DNA of 64,000 nt from Flavobacterium pallidum (GTDB taxonomy: Bacteria > Bacteroidota > Bacteroidia > Flavobacteriales > Flavobacteriaceae). The stretch is taken from NCBI RefSeq assembly GCF_003097535.1, contig NZ_CP029187.1, forward strand, positions 1,302,001 through 1,366,000, in the 5' to 3' direction. The notes below the pieces were generated by a model, which did not search any database, was not told where the DNA came from, and was given only the letters and a program-made list of their open reading frames with translations. Positions 16,402-26,031 of this stretch are shown here, in pieces. Position 1 is the first letter of the stretch. Each line of letters begins with the position of its first letter. Made by a program: the position numbers and the translations under genes.

Positions 16402-17774
16402 TTGCTTAAACTCATCAACGCGGTGGCCAGGAATGATTTCGCCTTGTGCTTCACTGCTTTTACAGAAAAGTGGTTTTTGGAAAATGCCCTGTGGAATTCG
16501 ACTTCATTGACTACTTTTGACACCGCATAATCATAATATTTCCGTGGATATTCCCGCCTGAAATCGATTTCCCTGTCGGTTGAGGTTTCCCAATCCGGCG
16601 CAACGGTAATGTCTTTTTCAATTTCTTCGTAAAGCGATGTCCCCTTGATCGGATAAGCGATGGTAATCGTATAATGCGTCGGATTGGCATCTTTAAGGTA
16701 TTGGATCGTTTCCGAAATATCGGCTTCGGTTTCCCCGGGATAGCCCACCATGATAAAAGTCCCGGTTTCAATCCCGAGCGCATTGGTGTCCTGGATCATT
16801 TTCTTTACGTGGTTCACGTCTACGCGTCGGTCCATCGCATCGATGATTTTCTGTGATCCGCTTTCCGCCCCTATCCAAATCCGGAAACAACCTGCTTCTT
16901 TCAACAGTCTCAGGATTTCCTCATTCAGCCTTTCCGCGCGCGTGATGCATTCAAAACGGATCTGTGCACCCTGTTTTACCACTTCCTCATGGAAAGCCGT
17001 GAGCCATTTGTGGCTTATCGTAAACACATCATCGACAAACCAGATCGCATCCGGGTTGTACTTTTCTTTGAGCATTTTCATTTCTGCAGCCACCTGTTCT
17101 GGCGGACGCCTGCGGTAACTTTGCCCGTAAACCGCCGTGCTGCACCATTTGCAGGTGTAGGGACAGCCACGTTGCGTAGAAATCGTCATCGAGCTTTCGC
17201 CGTGGTTGCGCTTCCAGATTTCCAGGTATTTTTCGTTTGGGATGGCATCGCGGTTGGGTAACGGCAGTTCGTCCAGCTCGCGGAATTTAACACGAGCCGC
17301 GGTTTTTACGGCAATATTATTTTCAAGGTAAGCGATGCCGTTTATATCAGCATAAGATTGACCATCTAAAAGTGCCCCACACAATTCAAATGTCGTTTCC
17401 TCACCTTCACCAATAACCAGGAAATCGGCACCGGCTTTCAGGTAATTTTCAATATTATAGCTCACGTCCGGGCCGCCAAGGATGATTTTAGGGAAACCAT
17501 ATTCGGGCAATTTCAGGATTTTCATCAGGCTGATGACTTCGGTCTTGGTCATCAGGTTGGTGTAAATCGCGACGATTCTTGGTTTTTTCTCAAGGATGAA
17601 AGCCAACTGGTCTTCTTTGGTATAAAAAGTCGAATCGTAAACATCGTTATGCATCCCTTTGCTATGGAGGTAGGAAGACACGTAAAGCAATCCCAGTGGC
17701 GGGTACGGCTTCATGATCCGTTGCTCTTTCGGGTCGGATGACAGGTAATAGCCGTGTGTCAGTAATACGCTCAT
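16398..17774 (-). CDS. B12-binding-domain radical SAM protein, paralogue A
   Basis: The protein has 458 residues from the chosen ATG at 17774. This start gives an ATGA overlap with the upstream methyltransferase and aligns MSVLLTHGYYLSSDPKEQ with the start of paralogue B; an open frame extends 16 codons further. It has an N-terminal cobalamin-binding-like domain (about 1-150, with GGPDV and GEGEETTFEL motifs), then the radical SAM motif CPYTCKWC (Cys204, Cys208, Cys211), and a C-terminal helical part. The organisation is that of the BchE/PhpK-type class B methylases and cyclases. The B12 His ligand motif DxHxxG is not obvious, so cobalamin use is uncertain. Confidence 0.88.
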   Translation of the reverse strand: MSVLLTHGYYLSSDPKEQRIMKPYPPLGLLYVSSYLHSKGMHNDVYDSTFYTKEDQLAFILEKKPRIVAIYTNLMTKTEVISLMKILKLPEYGFPKIILGGPDVSYNIENYLKAGADFLVIGEGEETTFELCGALLDGQSYADINGIAYLENNIAVKTAARVKFRELDELPLPNRDAIPNEKYLEIWKRNHGESSMTISTQRGCPYTCKWCSTAVYGQSYRRRPPEQVAAEMKMLKEKYNPDAIWFVDDVFTISHKWLTAFHEEVVKQGAQIRFECITRAERLNEEILRLLKEAGCFRIWIGAESGSQKIIDAMDRRVDVNHVKKMIQDTNALGIETGTFIMVGYPGETEADISETIQYLKDANPTHYTITIAYPIKGTSLYEEIEKDITVAPDWETSTDREIDFRREYPRKYYDYAVSKVVNEVEFHRAFSKNHFSVKAVKHKAKSFLATALMSLSK

Positions 17775-18553
17775 TTTTTCTCCAGTACGATGCAATAATG
17801 ATCGGAATAGGAGGACAGCCATCCTATGTTCCTGATGCCTTTTTCGAATTTTGCCAACACCTTCAGGATATTCGGGTACCTGTTGAAATACGGCTGCAAA
17901 TACGATGGTGGCACAAAAAAACCGATCGGCGAAATATTTTTCACCTCAAATCCCGCCGCTGCTAAAGTTACGGTTTCTTTCGGGTTGTAATAAAAAGTCG
18001 GGATTTTTTCGCCGTTGACATCCGCAATCATGAATTCGTTTTTTCTGCGGAAGCTGTTTTTGAATTCACCTTTTGAGAGGAAATATATTTTTTCCCAAAG
18101 TGTATTTTTCGGCATAATAACGAGAACCAGCATTCCTTTTGGTGAAAGGATGCGATGAATGTCATTAAAAAATGTCGCATAGGCTTTTCCGGATAGGCAA
18201 TTCAACCCGCCGAAATTGGAAAATACAAGATCGAATGCAGTACCTGAAAAATGTGCAGCCAAAGATTCAATGTCCATCGTTTCGAATACCGGCTGATTTT
18301 TATTGACCTTATTTTTCGCAATGGCAATCATGCCTTCAGAAATGTCAGTCGCAGTGATATTAAAACCCTGATTGGCGATCCAAACCGCATCAGCGCCGGT
18401 GCCGCAATTGATTTCAAGGATGGATTCCGGTTTTTTACGGTCTAAAATTTCAGATAAAATAGCGTAAACCGATTGACGCTGAAGCTTCCCGATGGGGGTA
18501 TCTGTAAAATCGGCATCATAAGAAACAGCCGCGCGATCAAAGCCGCTACTCAC
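17771..18553 (-). CDS. Class I SAM-dependent methyltransferase
   Basis: The 260-residue protein has the UbiE/BioC-type motif I (ILEINCGTGADA, about 41-52), the acidic residue after strand 2 (ATDISEGM) and a motif IV region (LVFSNFGGLNCL). The C-terminal part (FFVPPSYLQPYF) is aromatic-rich, consistent with a hydrophobic substrate. It is located between the two radical SAM paralogues with 4-base overlaps at both ends, so all three are very likely made in fixed ratio and act in one pathway. Confidence 0.88.
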   Translation of the reverse strand: MSSGFDRAAVSYDADFTDTPIGKLQRQSVYAILSEILDRKKPESILEINCGTGADAVWIANQGFNITATDISEGMIAIAKNKVNKNQPVFETMDIESLAAHFSGTAFDLVFSNFGGLNCLSGKAYATFFNDIHRILSPKGMLVLVIMPKNTLWEKIYFLSKGEFKNSFRRKNEFMIADVNGEKIPTFYYNPKETVTLAAAGFEVKNISPIGFFVPPSYLQPYFNRYPNILKVLAKFEKGIRNIGWLSSYSDHYCIVLEKK

Positions 18554-20004
18554 TTTTGCATTTTTTTTAGGCTGATCCCGCTGGCAAAAGCTCCGGGAAC
18601 ATAATACCCCAGCTTCATTACAGAAATTACTTTACGCAACGACAATTCCAACGGGTTTCCGGCCATAGCTTTCAGGTTGTCAAGTCCCTGGGTTTTGCGG
18701 AATTCCTTATGCACAAAACGCTGCAGTTTTTTATAATATGCCGATTTAAAAGTGCCATTGAACATCATTTCCAGGTCGTCAGAATCTTTCCAGTTCGATT
18801 TTGCTGTCAGGTCCGCTTTTACCTTTTCGTAAAAAGGCGTGCCCGGCAACGGATAGGAAACCGAAATCCCAATATTGTCCGGCTTCAGTTCTTTCACCAT
18901 CGAAATGGTATGCTCGATATCCTCAGGTGTTTCACCAGGATAACCGAATTGGAGGAAAAACGCAATACGGATATTCTTGCTTTTGAGCAGCCGTGTGGCT
19001 TCATATATCTGTTCGACTTTAGTGCCTTTGTCCATCGCGTCAAGGATTTTCTGGCTGGCACTTTCTGCGCCAACCCACACTTCTTCAAGGCCCGATTCAG
19101 CAAGTGCGTCTATCGTGTCTTCTTTCAGCAGTAAATCGGCACGGCTTTGGATATAATAGCGGATTTTGAGTTTTTTACTTTTCAATCCGGCATTGAATTG
19201 CTGCACCCAATTGGGTTTTAATCCAAAGATATCATCACACATCCAGAAGCGTTTCACGCCAAAAGACTGGCGCAGGAACTCGATGTGGTTCACGATATAT
19301 TCCGGCGAATGCGAGTTGTAGCGGTTCCCGTAAATCGGCTTTGCGCACCAGTTGCATTTGTATGGGCAGCCGCGTGTGGTAGCGATATTGAGTGTGAAAT
19401 CCTGTCCGCTTTGGCTCCAGATGATCTTATAATCGTTCATTTCAATCAAATCCCAGGCTGGTAACGGCAATTCATCTAGGTTTTGGAGTACCGGCCTCTT
19501 TGGATTTACCTGAATGTCATTGTGCTTACGGAATGCGATTCCGTTGGTAGTTTCAGGAATTTGATTTTTTTCAAGCGTATTGATGAGTTCCAGCAAAGTG
19601 AGCTCGCCTTCGCCCTGTATAATGTAATCAGCGCCTTTTTCAAGATAAAGGCCGTAATGATCTGTGGAATCGGAACTGCTGACAATGACGATAGCGCCAT
19701 TTTGTTTGCCCATGGCAATCATTTCGAACGCCGCCTCGCGCATCGTCGTGAGGCACATCTTGGTCAGGTAATTGAAGCCGTCGTCATAAATGACGAGATA
19801 TTTGGGCAGAATCGCTTCAATCGCAGGACGGATTTCAAGTGGGTCTTCAATAAGGCAGGTGTCAAAAAGATGTACGTTATAGCCATTCCCACGCATCAGC
19901 GAAGCCGCATACAGCGTGCCCAACGGCGGAAAAGGCATCTTGTTTTTCCACTGCTTTGGGTCGCGCCTGTAAAAATAGGAATGGGTAAAAAGGATCTCAG
20001 ACAT
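18550..20004 (-). CDS. B12-binding-domain radical SAM protein, paralogue B
   Basis: The protein has 484 residues from the ATG at 20004, chosen because a GGGAG Shine-Dalgarno-like run precedes it and because MSEILFTHSYFYRRDPKQ lines up with paralogue A; the frame stays open six codons further. Architecture is as in A: N-terminal Rossmann-type domain with GEGELTLLEL, a NLDELPLPAWD linker shared with A (RELDELPLPNRD), and the cluster motif CPYKCNWC (Cys213, Cys217, Cys220). It overlaps the nucleotidyltransferase gene by 8 bases and the methyltransferase gene by 4. Divergence from A suggests two successive steps rather than redundancy. Confidence 0.88.
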   Translation of the reverse strand: MSEILFTHSYFYRRDPKQWKNKMPFPPLGTLYAASLMRGNGYNVHLFDTCLIEDPLEIRPAIEAILPKYLVIYDDGFNYLTKMCLTTMREAAFEMIAMGKQNGAIVIVSSSDSTDHYGLYLEKGADYIIQGEGELTLLELINTLEKNQIPETTNGIAFRKHNDIQVNPKRPVLQNLDELPLPAWDLIEMNDYKIIWSQSGQDFTLNIATTRGCPYKCNWCAKPIYGNRYNSHSPEYIVNHIEFLRQSFGVKRFWMCDDIFGLKPNWVQQFNAGLKSKKLKIRYYIQSRADLLLKEDTIDALAESGLEEVWVGAESASQKILDAMDKGTKVEQIYEATRLLKSKNIRIAFFLQFGYPGETPEDIEHTISMVKELKPDNIGISVSYPLPGTPFYEKVKADLTAKSNWKDSDDLEMMFNGTFKSAYYKKLQRFVHKEFRKTQGLDNLKAMAGNPLELSLRKVISVMKLGYYVPGAFASGISLKKMQK

Positions 20005-20899
20005 ACTCCCGTTGTAATTCAATGTTATGGTTTATGCGAATCTCGTCATATTTATCATTCAGTGCGTTGATTACCTTTTTCTGGAAATTCAGCGGATGGT
20101 GCTTTGAAATGTCTTTGGTTGATTTCAATGCCATCTTAAAATCATCGGTATGCATCTGCCGGAATTTCAGCTTCCAGAACGCCACCGTTGTTTTCTTGAA
20201 TAAGGAATCCAGCTGATTGCCGGCTTTAGTATCCAGTATGGCTTCGAGCATTTTCACGCCGTTCGGCTTGCTGATCACGCCTACGCTCTCCAATTTCGGG
20301 TCATACTGGCCCAATAATCCGGAAACCCAGTCGTTTTTGCTGTAAAATTCTTCAAAAACCATTTTTCCTTCGAAAGGAATGAGGGTCTTGATCTCGGTAG
20401 CGGTAAACCTGTTTTTTTCTTCCACTTCAAGGCTCGACGAAGACATGAAATAATTGATACAGAAATATTTCCTGGAGTTAAAAAGGAACAACTTCTTGTA
20501 TAGCATCAGGAAAGTACGCGAAATCCAGAGCTTTCCTGGTTTGGTAATCACGAAAAAATCGATGTCGCTGTCTTTGTCATAATATCCTTTTGAAAGCGAA
20601 CCTGATACTCCGACGGCTTCCACAAAAGGGAATTTAGAAATTAATGTAGCACGTTCTTTAGCCTTGACCAAAGCATCTACAGCCATCTTGTTTCCATTTT
20701 TCCGTTTTTCAAGGCAGCTGGGATCATATTCGGGATAATAATAATCCTCAATCTTAAAAATGATTTTTTTCGCAATCAATTCCACAAGCTCGGCTTCAAT
20801 TTTCGGGCAATCCTTTGAGATTGAAAAACTGCATATCTCCTCCAGCTTCAAAGGATACCTGAATAATGAGAAATATAATATGGTCTTTAATGATTCCAC
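19997..20899 (-). CDS. Nucleotidyltransferase-domain protein, first gene of the radical SAM/glycosyltransferase operon
   Basis: The 300-residue protein has a pol-beta-type nucleotidyltransferase motif, GSLSKGYYDKDSDIDFF, at 100-116: Gly-Ser, then the metal-binding Asp112 and Asp114. Flanking regions are helical and do not match a family I know. It could transfer a nucleotide to a small molecule, protein or lipid. The start is a GTG at 20899; no ATG is available near it. It is the first of eight genes that overlap or abut, with the flippase-like gene a ninth after a 72-base gap. Confidence 0.8.
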   Translation of the reverse strand: MESLKTILYFSLFRYPLKLEEICSFSISKDCPKIEAELVELIAKKIIFKIEDYYYPEYDPSCLEKRKNGNKMAVDALVKAKERATLISKFPFVEAVGVSGSLSKGYYDKDSDIDFFVITKPGKLWISRTFLMLYKKLFLFNSRKYFCINYFMSSSSLEVEEKNRFTATEIKTLIPFEGKMVFEEFYSKNDWVSGLLGQYDPKLESVGVISKPNGVKMLEAILDTKAGNQLDSLFKKTTVAFWKLKFRQMHTDDFKMALKSTKDISKHHPLNFQKKVINALNDKYDEIRINHNIELQREYV

Positions 20900-20972
20900 G
20901 GTCGGCTTTTAGGTTATAGACCTGATGCTCGGATTTGGTTAAGGTTGCGTTAAAAATATGGCTTTTGCGTTT

Positions 20973-21001
20973 AAAAAAAGCACTAAGGCGTGTCTTTTTT
21001 A
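20973..21001 (-). terminator. Probable terminator of the serine hydrolase gene
   Basis: Minus strand: AAAAAGaCAC, short loop, GTGCTTTTTTT. The stem has one bulge and overlaps the stop codon at 20983, and the T run follows directly. It would separate polA and the hydrolase from the radical SAM operon. Confidence 0.55.
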
Positions 21002-22305
21002 AATTCAAATTTCATTCCACCCTGATGCAGGGTCATCGTATTATTGCCAAATGTAATTTTTATCCCTGCGTCTTCAAAAATAAATTCGGTTTCACTTTCC
21101 GCTGTCAAGGGAAATGCACCCTGTCCCGTGGCCTGCGCGGTGAGGTTACCATTTTCATATGCGATGGTCATTTTTAAAGGGACGGTGGGTGTTGCATACA
21201 CCCCGGTATAGCTTTTCAGTATTTTTTCATCAACGCTGATGTTTTTTATTTCCGGGAAATTGAAAGCCTGTCCGTAAAACGCACTCAGTGCCATAATAGC
21301 GATCTTATTTGTATCATAATTTGCCGCATTTACGGTCATGGCAAATCCTGCGCCGTCTTCGGGATTATAGCCTAATGAGGAGGAGAAGCCTTCTATCCCG
21401 CCGGTATGCCCGAAGAATTTCTTATCGCCGAAAGGAAAAGTGAAAATGCCTTTTCCAAATTTATTTTCCATCCGGGTCATCTCTTCCAGTGAATTTTTAC
21501 TGATGATTTTGCCTTCAAATAAAGCCCGCGCAAAACGCGTCAGATCATCGGGTGTTGATTGCAAAGCTCCTGCGGCGTAAGCCACGGATTCGTGCCATTC
21601 CTCGCGCTTGTTCCATTTACCGCCTTCGAATGCGTATGAAAAAGATTCGTTATTTGCCGGGTTGATGGTGCCGTAATACTTGGTATCTGTAAGCCCGGCT
21701 TTTTTAATAACGCGCACAGCAACATTTTCAGGATAGCTTTTTTTGGTAATTTTTTCGATGATGTAACCCAGCAAAAGGTAATTTGAATTGCTGTAATCAG
21801 ACTTGCTGCCTGGTTCGAATGCAGCATCATAGGCGGCAATTTTCTTTAGCATCGATTCCTGCGTCTGCGGAATTTCTGCAAAATCCATAAAAGTGCTGTC
21901 ATTCGTGAAATTATAAATCCCGCTGCTGTGGTTGAGCAGGTTGGCGATGGTGATTTTATCCGCGTTTCTGACTGTTGGGTAAAATGCAGATAATTTTGTG
22001 TCCAAAGCCAGTTTCTTTTCTTCAATCAATTGAAAAATGATGGCCGAAGTAAACATTTTAGTGATCGAACCGATCTTGTATTTTGTCTTCGGCGTGGCTT
22101 TGGTGTTTTTTTCGACCTCTGCAAAACCGTAAGCTTTGCTGAAAACGACCTGGTCCTTATCCCGCAGCGCAACAGATCCCATAAAACGGTTGTTCGAAGC
22201 AAGGTATGTCAGTGCGCTGTCCAGTGTTTTATATTTATCTGAAACCTGCGCCGTAATATTTTTTGCCGAAAGGCAGAGTAATAGAAGGATTAGTGTTTTT
22301 TTCAT
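20983..22305 (-). CDS. Secreted serine hydrolase, class C beta-lactamase fold
   Basis: The protein has 440 residues from the ATG at 22305; a TTG ten codons upstream lies inside the polA end and is unlikely. The signal peptide runs MKKTLILLLLCLSAKNITAQ. Active-site motifs of the PF00144 family are present: GSITK (Ser80, Lys83), YSN (172-174) and HTGG near residue 314. The C-terminal 100 residues form a separate beta-rich domain. Members act as esterases, D-aminopeptidases or penicillin-binding proteins; most are not true beta-lactamases. It follows polA after 16 bases and may be co-transcribed with it. Confidence 0.9.
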   Translation of the reverse strand: MKKTLILLLLCLSAKNITAQVSDKYKTLDSALTYLASNNRFMGSVALRDKDQVVFSKAYGFAEVEKNTKATPKTKYKIGSITKMFTSAIIFQLIEEKKLALDTKLSAFYPTVRNADKITIANLLNHSSGIYNFTNDSTFMDFAEIPQTQESMLKKIAAYDAAFEPGSKSDYSNSNYLLLGYIIEKITKKSYPENVAVRVIKKAGLTDTKYYGTINPANNESFSYAFEGGKWNKREEWHESVAYAAGALQSTPDDLTRFARALFEGKIISKNSLEEMTRMENKFGKGIFTFPFGDKKFFGHTGGIEGFSSSLGYNPEDGAGFAMTVNAANYDTNKIAIMALSAFYGQAFNFPEIKNISVDEKILKSYTGVYATPTVPLKMTIAYENGNLTAQATGQGAFPLTAESETEFIFEDAGIKITFGNNTMTLHQGGMKFEFKKDTP

Positions 22306-22321
22306 GGTGTTTTTGTTATTA

Positions 22322-25153
22322 TTAATGCGCTTCAAGCCAATTCTGCCCCATTCCGAGATCCACTTCTAATGGGACATCAAGCTTATAAGCATTTTCCATT
22401 TCGTATTTGATCATGGGCTGGATTTTTTCGAGTTCTGAATTGTGGACATCAAACACCAATTCATCATGTACCTGCAGCAGCATCTTGCTTTTCCAGTTTT
22501 CCGAAACCAGTTTTTTATGGATGTTGATCATCGCAATCTTGATGATGTCGGCGGCGCTTCCCTGGATAGGCGCATTCACCGCATTCCGCTCGGCAGCGCC
22601 ACGAACGATCGCATTGGCTGAATTGATGTCTTTCAGGTAACGTCGGCGGCCTAAAATCGTTTGCACGAATCCCTGCTCGCGTGCGATTTCAATTTGCTCG
22701 CTGATGAAATTGCGAAGCCTTGGATAAGTCTGGTAGTAGGCATCGATGAGGTCTTTGGATTCACTGCGTGTCAACGACGTCTGGTTGCTCAATCCAAAAG
22801 CGGATACGCCGTAAATAATCCCGAAGTTTACCGTTTTGGCGTGGCTTCGCTGCTCCCGGGTCACTTCATCCAAAACGACATTGAATACCTTTGAAGCGGT
22901 CGCCGCGTGGATGTCCTCGCCGTTCTGGAACGAACGGATCATGTTTTCCTCACCGCTTAAGGCTGCAATAATCCGCAATTCGATCTGAGAATAATCCGCG
23001 GAAACCAGGGTGTAATTTTCATCCCTGGGCACAAAAGCCTTCCGGATCTGGCGGCCTCTTTCCGTACGGATTGGGATGTTCTGCAGGTTCGGATTATTGG
23101 AGCTCAAACGTCCTGTTGCTGCTACGGCCTGCATATAATCGGTGTGGACACGTCCGGTCCTTTGGCAAACCTGCGTAGGCAATGCGGTGACATAGGTGCT
23201 TTGTAGTTTCACGAGTTGGCGCCAGTCCAGGATGTCCTGTACAAAAGGGCTTGAAAGCGCCAGATACGAAAGCACTTCTTCACCAGTGGCATATTGACCG
23301 GTTTTGGTTTTCTTCTGTTTGCCTTCGCCGATTTTCATTTTGTCAAAAAGGACTTCGCCCAATTGTTTCGGGGATGCGAGGTTGAATTTCTCACCTGCGG
23401 TTTCATAAATCCGGTTTTCGAATATTTTGATATCGTTATCCATTTCAACAGACATGGCTTTCAGGAAATCAGTATCGAGGCGCACGCCTTCGGTTTCCAT
23501 GGCGGCTAAAACAGGCACCAGTGGAATTTCGAGTTCCTCAAACAGTTTACGGGTTTCGGTTTTATCTAAAACTGGGGCGAAATGTTCTTTCAGCTGGAAT
23601 GTGACATCGGCATCTTCAGCGGCGTATTCCTTGATGTCTTCCAAAGCAACATCGCGCATCGATTTCTGGTTCTTGCCTTTCTTGCCAATCAGCTCTTCGA
23701 TGGATTTCGGGGAGTATTGCAAATACGTTTCAGACAATACATCCATATTATGGCGCATGTCCGGATTGATCAGGTAGTGCGCAATCATGGTGTCAAACAG
23801 TTTTCCTTTGACCGTTACGCCGTAATTGGACAGCACCTTTAAGTCATATTTTAAATTCTGCCCGATCTTTTCAATCGATTCTGAATCCCAGAACGGTGCG
23901 AATTTATCCACCAAAGCCTGTGCCGCTTCGCGGTTTTCAGGAACCGGGACATAAAACCCTTTTCCTTTTTCCCATGCAAATGACAATCCGACGAGTTCGG
24001 CGTTCAACGCGTCAATCCCGGTAGTTTCGGTATCAAAACTGACGGCGGTTTGCTTCAGCAGGTTTTGGATCAGGAATTTTATCGCCATATCAGTTTCTGC
24101 CAATTGATAATGGTGGTCCGTGTTTTCGAGGGTTTTATAATAACTGTTGATCTGTCCTGAAGCGTCGTCTGCACTTTCCTGGGTTGAAAACAAATCGAAC
24201 TGATCGGTTTTAACAATGGTTTTCGTAGGAGGCAGTCCCTGCGTTTCAATATTGGAATAGTTTTTCTGGTCGCTGAAAAACAGGCTGTTGAACTGCTCTG
24301 CCAACCTCCGGAATTCGAGTTCGCGGAAAATTTCCTCAACCTTATCGGCATCCGGTTTTGACAATTCGTAATCGTCTTCATTGAAAGTGACATCGCAATC
24401 GCATAAAATCGTCGCCAATTGTTTTGACAGTAAGCCAAGCGCTTTATTGGCTTCGATGTTTTCTTTCATCTTCCCCTTAAGCTTGTCTGTATTTTCCAGT
24501 AGATTTTCCATGGAACCGAATTCCTTCAGGAATTTTTTCGCGGTCACTTCACCCACGCCGGGAAGACCGGGGATGTTGTCTACAGCATCGCCCATCATCC
24601 CAAGGAAATCAATCACCTGTTCCGGGCGCTCGATCTCAAAACGGTCAAGCACTTCGGGAATACCCCAGATTTCAATGCCATTGCCAAGACGCGCAGGCTT
24701 GTACATAAAAATATTTTCGGAAACCAATTGTGCAAAATCCTTATCGGGTGTGACCATAAAAACCTGGTAATTCTGGTTTGCTGCCTGTTTGGCAATGGTA
24801 CCGATCAGGTCATCGGCTTCGCAGCCTTCCAGTTCCAAAATCGGGATGTGCATCGCTTTAAGCAACTGCTGGATGTATGGAATCGCAATGCGGATGGCTT
24901 CCGGGGTTTCGTCACGATTCGCTTTATAGGCGGTAAACATTTCGGTCCGCACGTGGCTGCCGCCTTTGTCAAACGCTACGGCAAGATGGTCCGGCTTTTC
25001 CCTTTTAATAACATCGATCAGGGAATTCATAAACCCAAGAATGGCGGATGTGTCCATTCCTTTTGAATTAATTCTGGGGTTTTTGATCAGCGCATAATAG
25101 CCGCGGAAAATCAGCGCGTAGGCATCAAGCAGGAAAAGGCGTTTTTGTGACAT
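22322..25153 (-). CDS. polA: DNA polymerase I
   Basis: The enzyme fills gaps in repair and removes Okazaki primers. The 943-residue protein has all three parts: the 5'-3' exonuclease domain (1 to about 290, with LLDAYALIFRGYYAL and the acidic CEADDLIG), a 3'-5' exonuclease domain that keeps its catalytic acids (SFDTETTGIDAL near 349), and the family A polymerase domain with VSADYSQIELR (motif A), the RSHAKTVNFGIIYG helix (motif B) and LQVHDELVFDV (motif C). Proofreading therefore looks intact, unlike in many Gram-positive homologues. An octamer repeat array lies just upstream. Confidence 0.98.
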   Translation of the reverse strand: MSQKRLFLLDAYALIFRGYYALIKNPRINSKGMDTSAILGFMNSLIDVIKREKPDHLAVAFDKGGSHVRTEMFTAYKANRDETPEAIRIAIPYIQQLLKAMHIPILELEGCEADDLIGTIAKQAANQNYQVFMVTPDKDFAQLVSENIFMYKPARLGNGIEIWGIPEVLDRFEIERPEQVIDFLGMMGDAVDNIPGLPGVGEVTAKKFLKEFGSMENLLENTDKLKGKMKENIEANKALGLLSKQLATILCDCDVTFNEDDYELSKPDADKVEEIFRELEFRRLAEQFNSLFFSDQKNYSNIETQGLPPTKTIVKTDQFDLFSTQESADDASGQINSYYKTLENTDHHYQLAETDMAIKFLIQNLLKQTAVSFDTETTGIDALNAELVGLSFAWEKGKGFYVPVPENREAAQALVDKFAPFWDSESIEKIGQNLKYDLKVLSNYGVTVKGKLFDTMIAHYLINPDMRHNMDVLSETYLQYSPKSIEELIGKKGKNQKSMRDVALEDIKEYAAEDADVTFQLKEHFAPVLDKTETRKLFEELEIPLVPVLAAMETEGVRLDTDFLKAMSVEMDNDIKIFENRIYETAGEKFNLASPKQLGEVLFDKMKIGEGKQKKTKTGQYATGEEVLSYLALSSPFVQDILDWRQLVKLQSTYVTALPTQVCQRTGRVHTDYMQAVAATGRLSSNNPNLQNIPIRTERGRQIRKAFVPRDENYTLVSADYSQIELRIIAALSGEENMIRSFQNGEDIHAATASKVFNVVLDEVTREQRSHAKTVNFGIIYGVSAFGLSNQTSLTRSESKDLIDAYYQTYPRLRNFISEQIEIAREQGFVQTILGRRRYLKDINSANAIVRGAAERNAVNAPIQGSAADIIKIAMINIHKKLVSENWKSKMLLQVHDELVFDVHNSELEKIQPMIKYEMENAYKLDVPLEVDLGMGQNWLEAH

Positions 25154-25190
25154 AGGTATTTTATAAAGGTGTAAAAATAGTAATTAGATT

Positions 25191-25322
25191 GGAAAGTCCG
25201 GAAGCGGGAAAGACCGAAAGTCCGAAAGTCTAGAAGATGAGATGCAAAAGCTGGGTCAGAACAGTCAAACATTTCTTGATTATAGTCATTACTTCCCGAC
25301 TTTTCTGACTTTCCCAACTTTT
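25191..25322. repeat. Degenerate octamer array with inverted halves, between polA and the response regulator
   Basis: The left part (25191-25238) consists of 8-base units around GGAAAGTC and CGAAAGTC. The right part (25291-25322) has ACTTCCCG, ACTTTTCT, GACTTTCC and CAACTTTT, which are reverse-complement forms with 8- to 9-base spacing. About 50 bases of unrelated sequence separate them. It fills the divergent spacer between polA and 25355. Confidence 0.8.
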
Positions 25323-25354
25323 TTATTACTTTGGCTTCATAAAAAAAGCTTCAA

Positions 25355-26029
25355 ATGAACATCCTCATTGTGGAAGACCACCGCGAACTCGCACAGGAAC
25401 TCGGAGATTATCTTACGGGAATGGGTTATTTGTGCAAACACGTCAGTGATTGTGCTGATGCGCTGGAGGAAGTTGCGGTGAATTCCTATGATGTGATGCT
25501 TTTGGATTTAGGGCTTCCGGACGGAGATGGCCTTGAAGTGCTGCGCAGTATCCGTAAAAGCGCTTCTAAAATTGCGGTCATCATTTTGACGGCAAGAGGC
25601 GAACTGGATGACCGGGTGAGCGGATTGCAGCTTGGCGCTGACGATTACCTGACAAAGCCATTTGCACTGCCTGAGCTTGGAGCACGGCTCAATGCGATTG
25701 TACGCAGGATGCATGGCTTTGCTGCGAATGAAATTCCGGTACACGGATTTAAGGTGCAGCTTGAGGATTTTAAAGTGACTTTTGACGGCCTGCCGGTGCC
25801 ATTGACAAAAAAGGAATTCCAGATATTCCGTTATCTGGTATTGAATAAAAACCGTGTGATTACGAGGCTTCAGTTGACCGAGCATATCTGGGGTGATGTT
25901 TTGGAAATCAACTCGGACTCAAATTTCATCGATGTGCATGTGCGGAACCTACGCAACAAACTCGATAAGCATACCGATATTGACTGGTTTGAAACCGTAC
26001 GCAACGTGGGTTACCGCATCAATGAATAG
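25355..26029 (+). CDS. OmpR-family response regulator
   Basis: The 224-residue regulator has a receiver domain (1 to about 118) with phosphorylation site Asp51 in MLLDLGLPDG, acidic pocket Glu7-Asp8 and Lys101 in LTKPF, followed by a winged-helix DNA-binding domain (about 126-224, ending RNVGYRINE). The partner kinase starts two bases after its stop. Targets unknown; the secreted Lys/Ala-rich protein gene downstream is the nearest candidate. Confidence 0.95.
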   Translation: MNILIVEDHRELAQELGDYLTGMGYLCKHVSDCADALEEVAVNSYDVMLLDLGLPDGDGLEVLRSIRKSASKIAVIILTARGELDDRVSGLQLGADDYLTKPFALPELGARLNAIVRRMHGFAANEIPVHGFKVQLEDFKVTFDGLPVPLTKKEFQIFRYLVLNKNRVITRLQLTEHIWGDVLEINSDSNFIDVHVRNLRNKLDKHTDIDWFETVRNVGYRINE

Positions 26030-26031
26030 TT

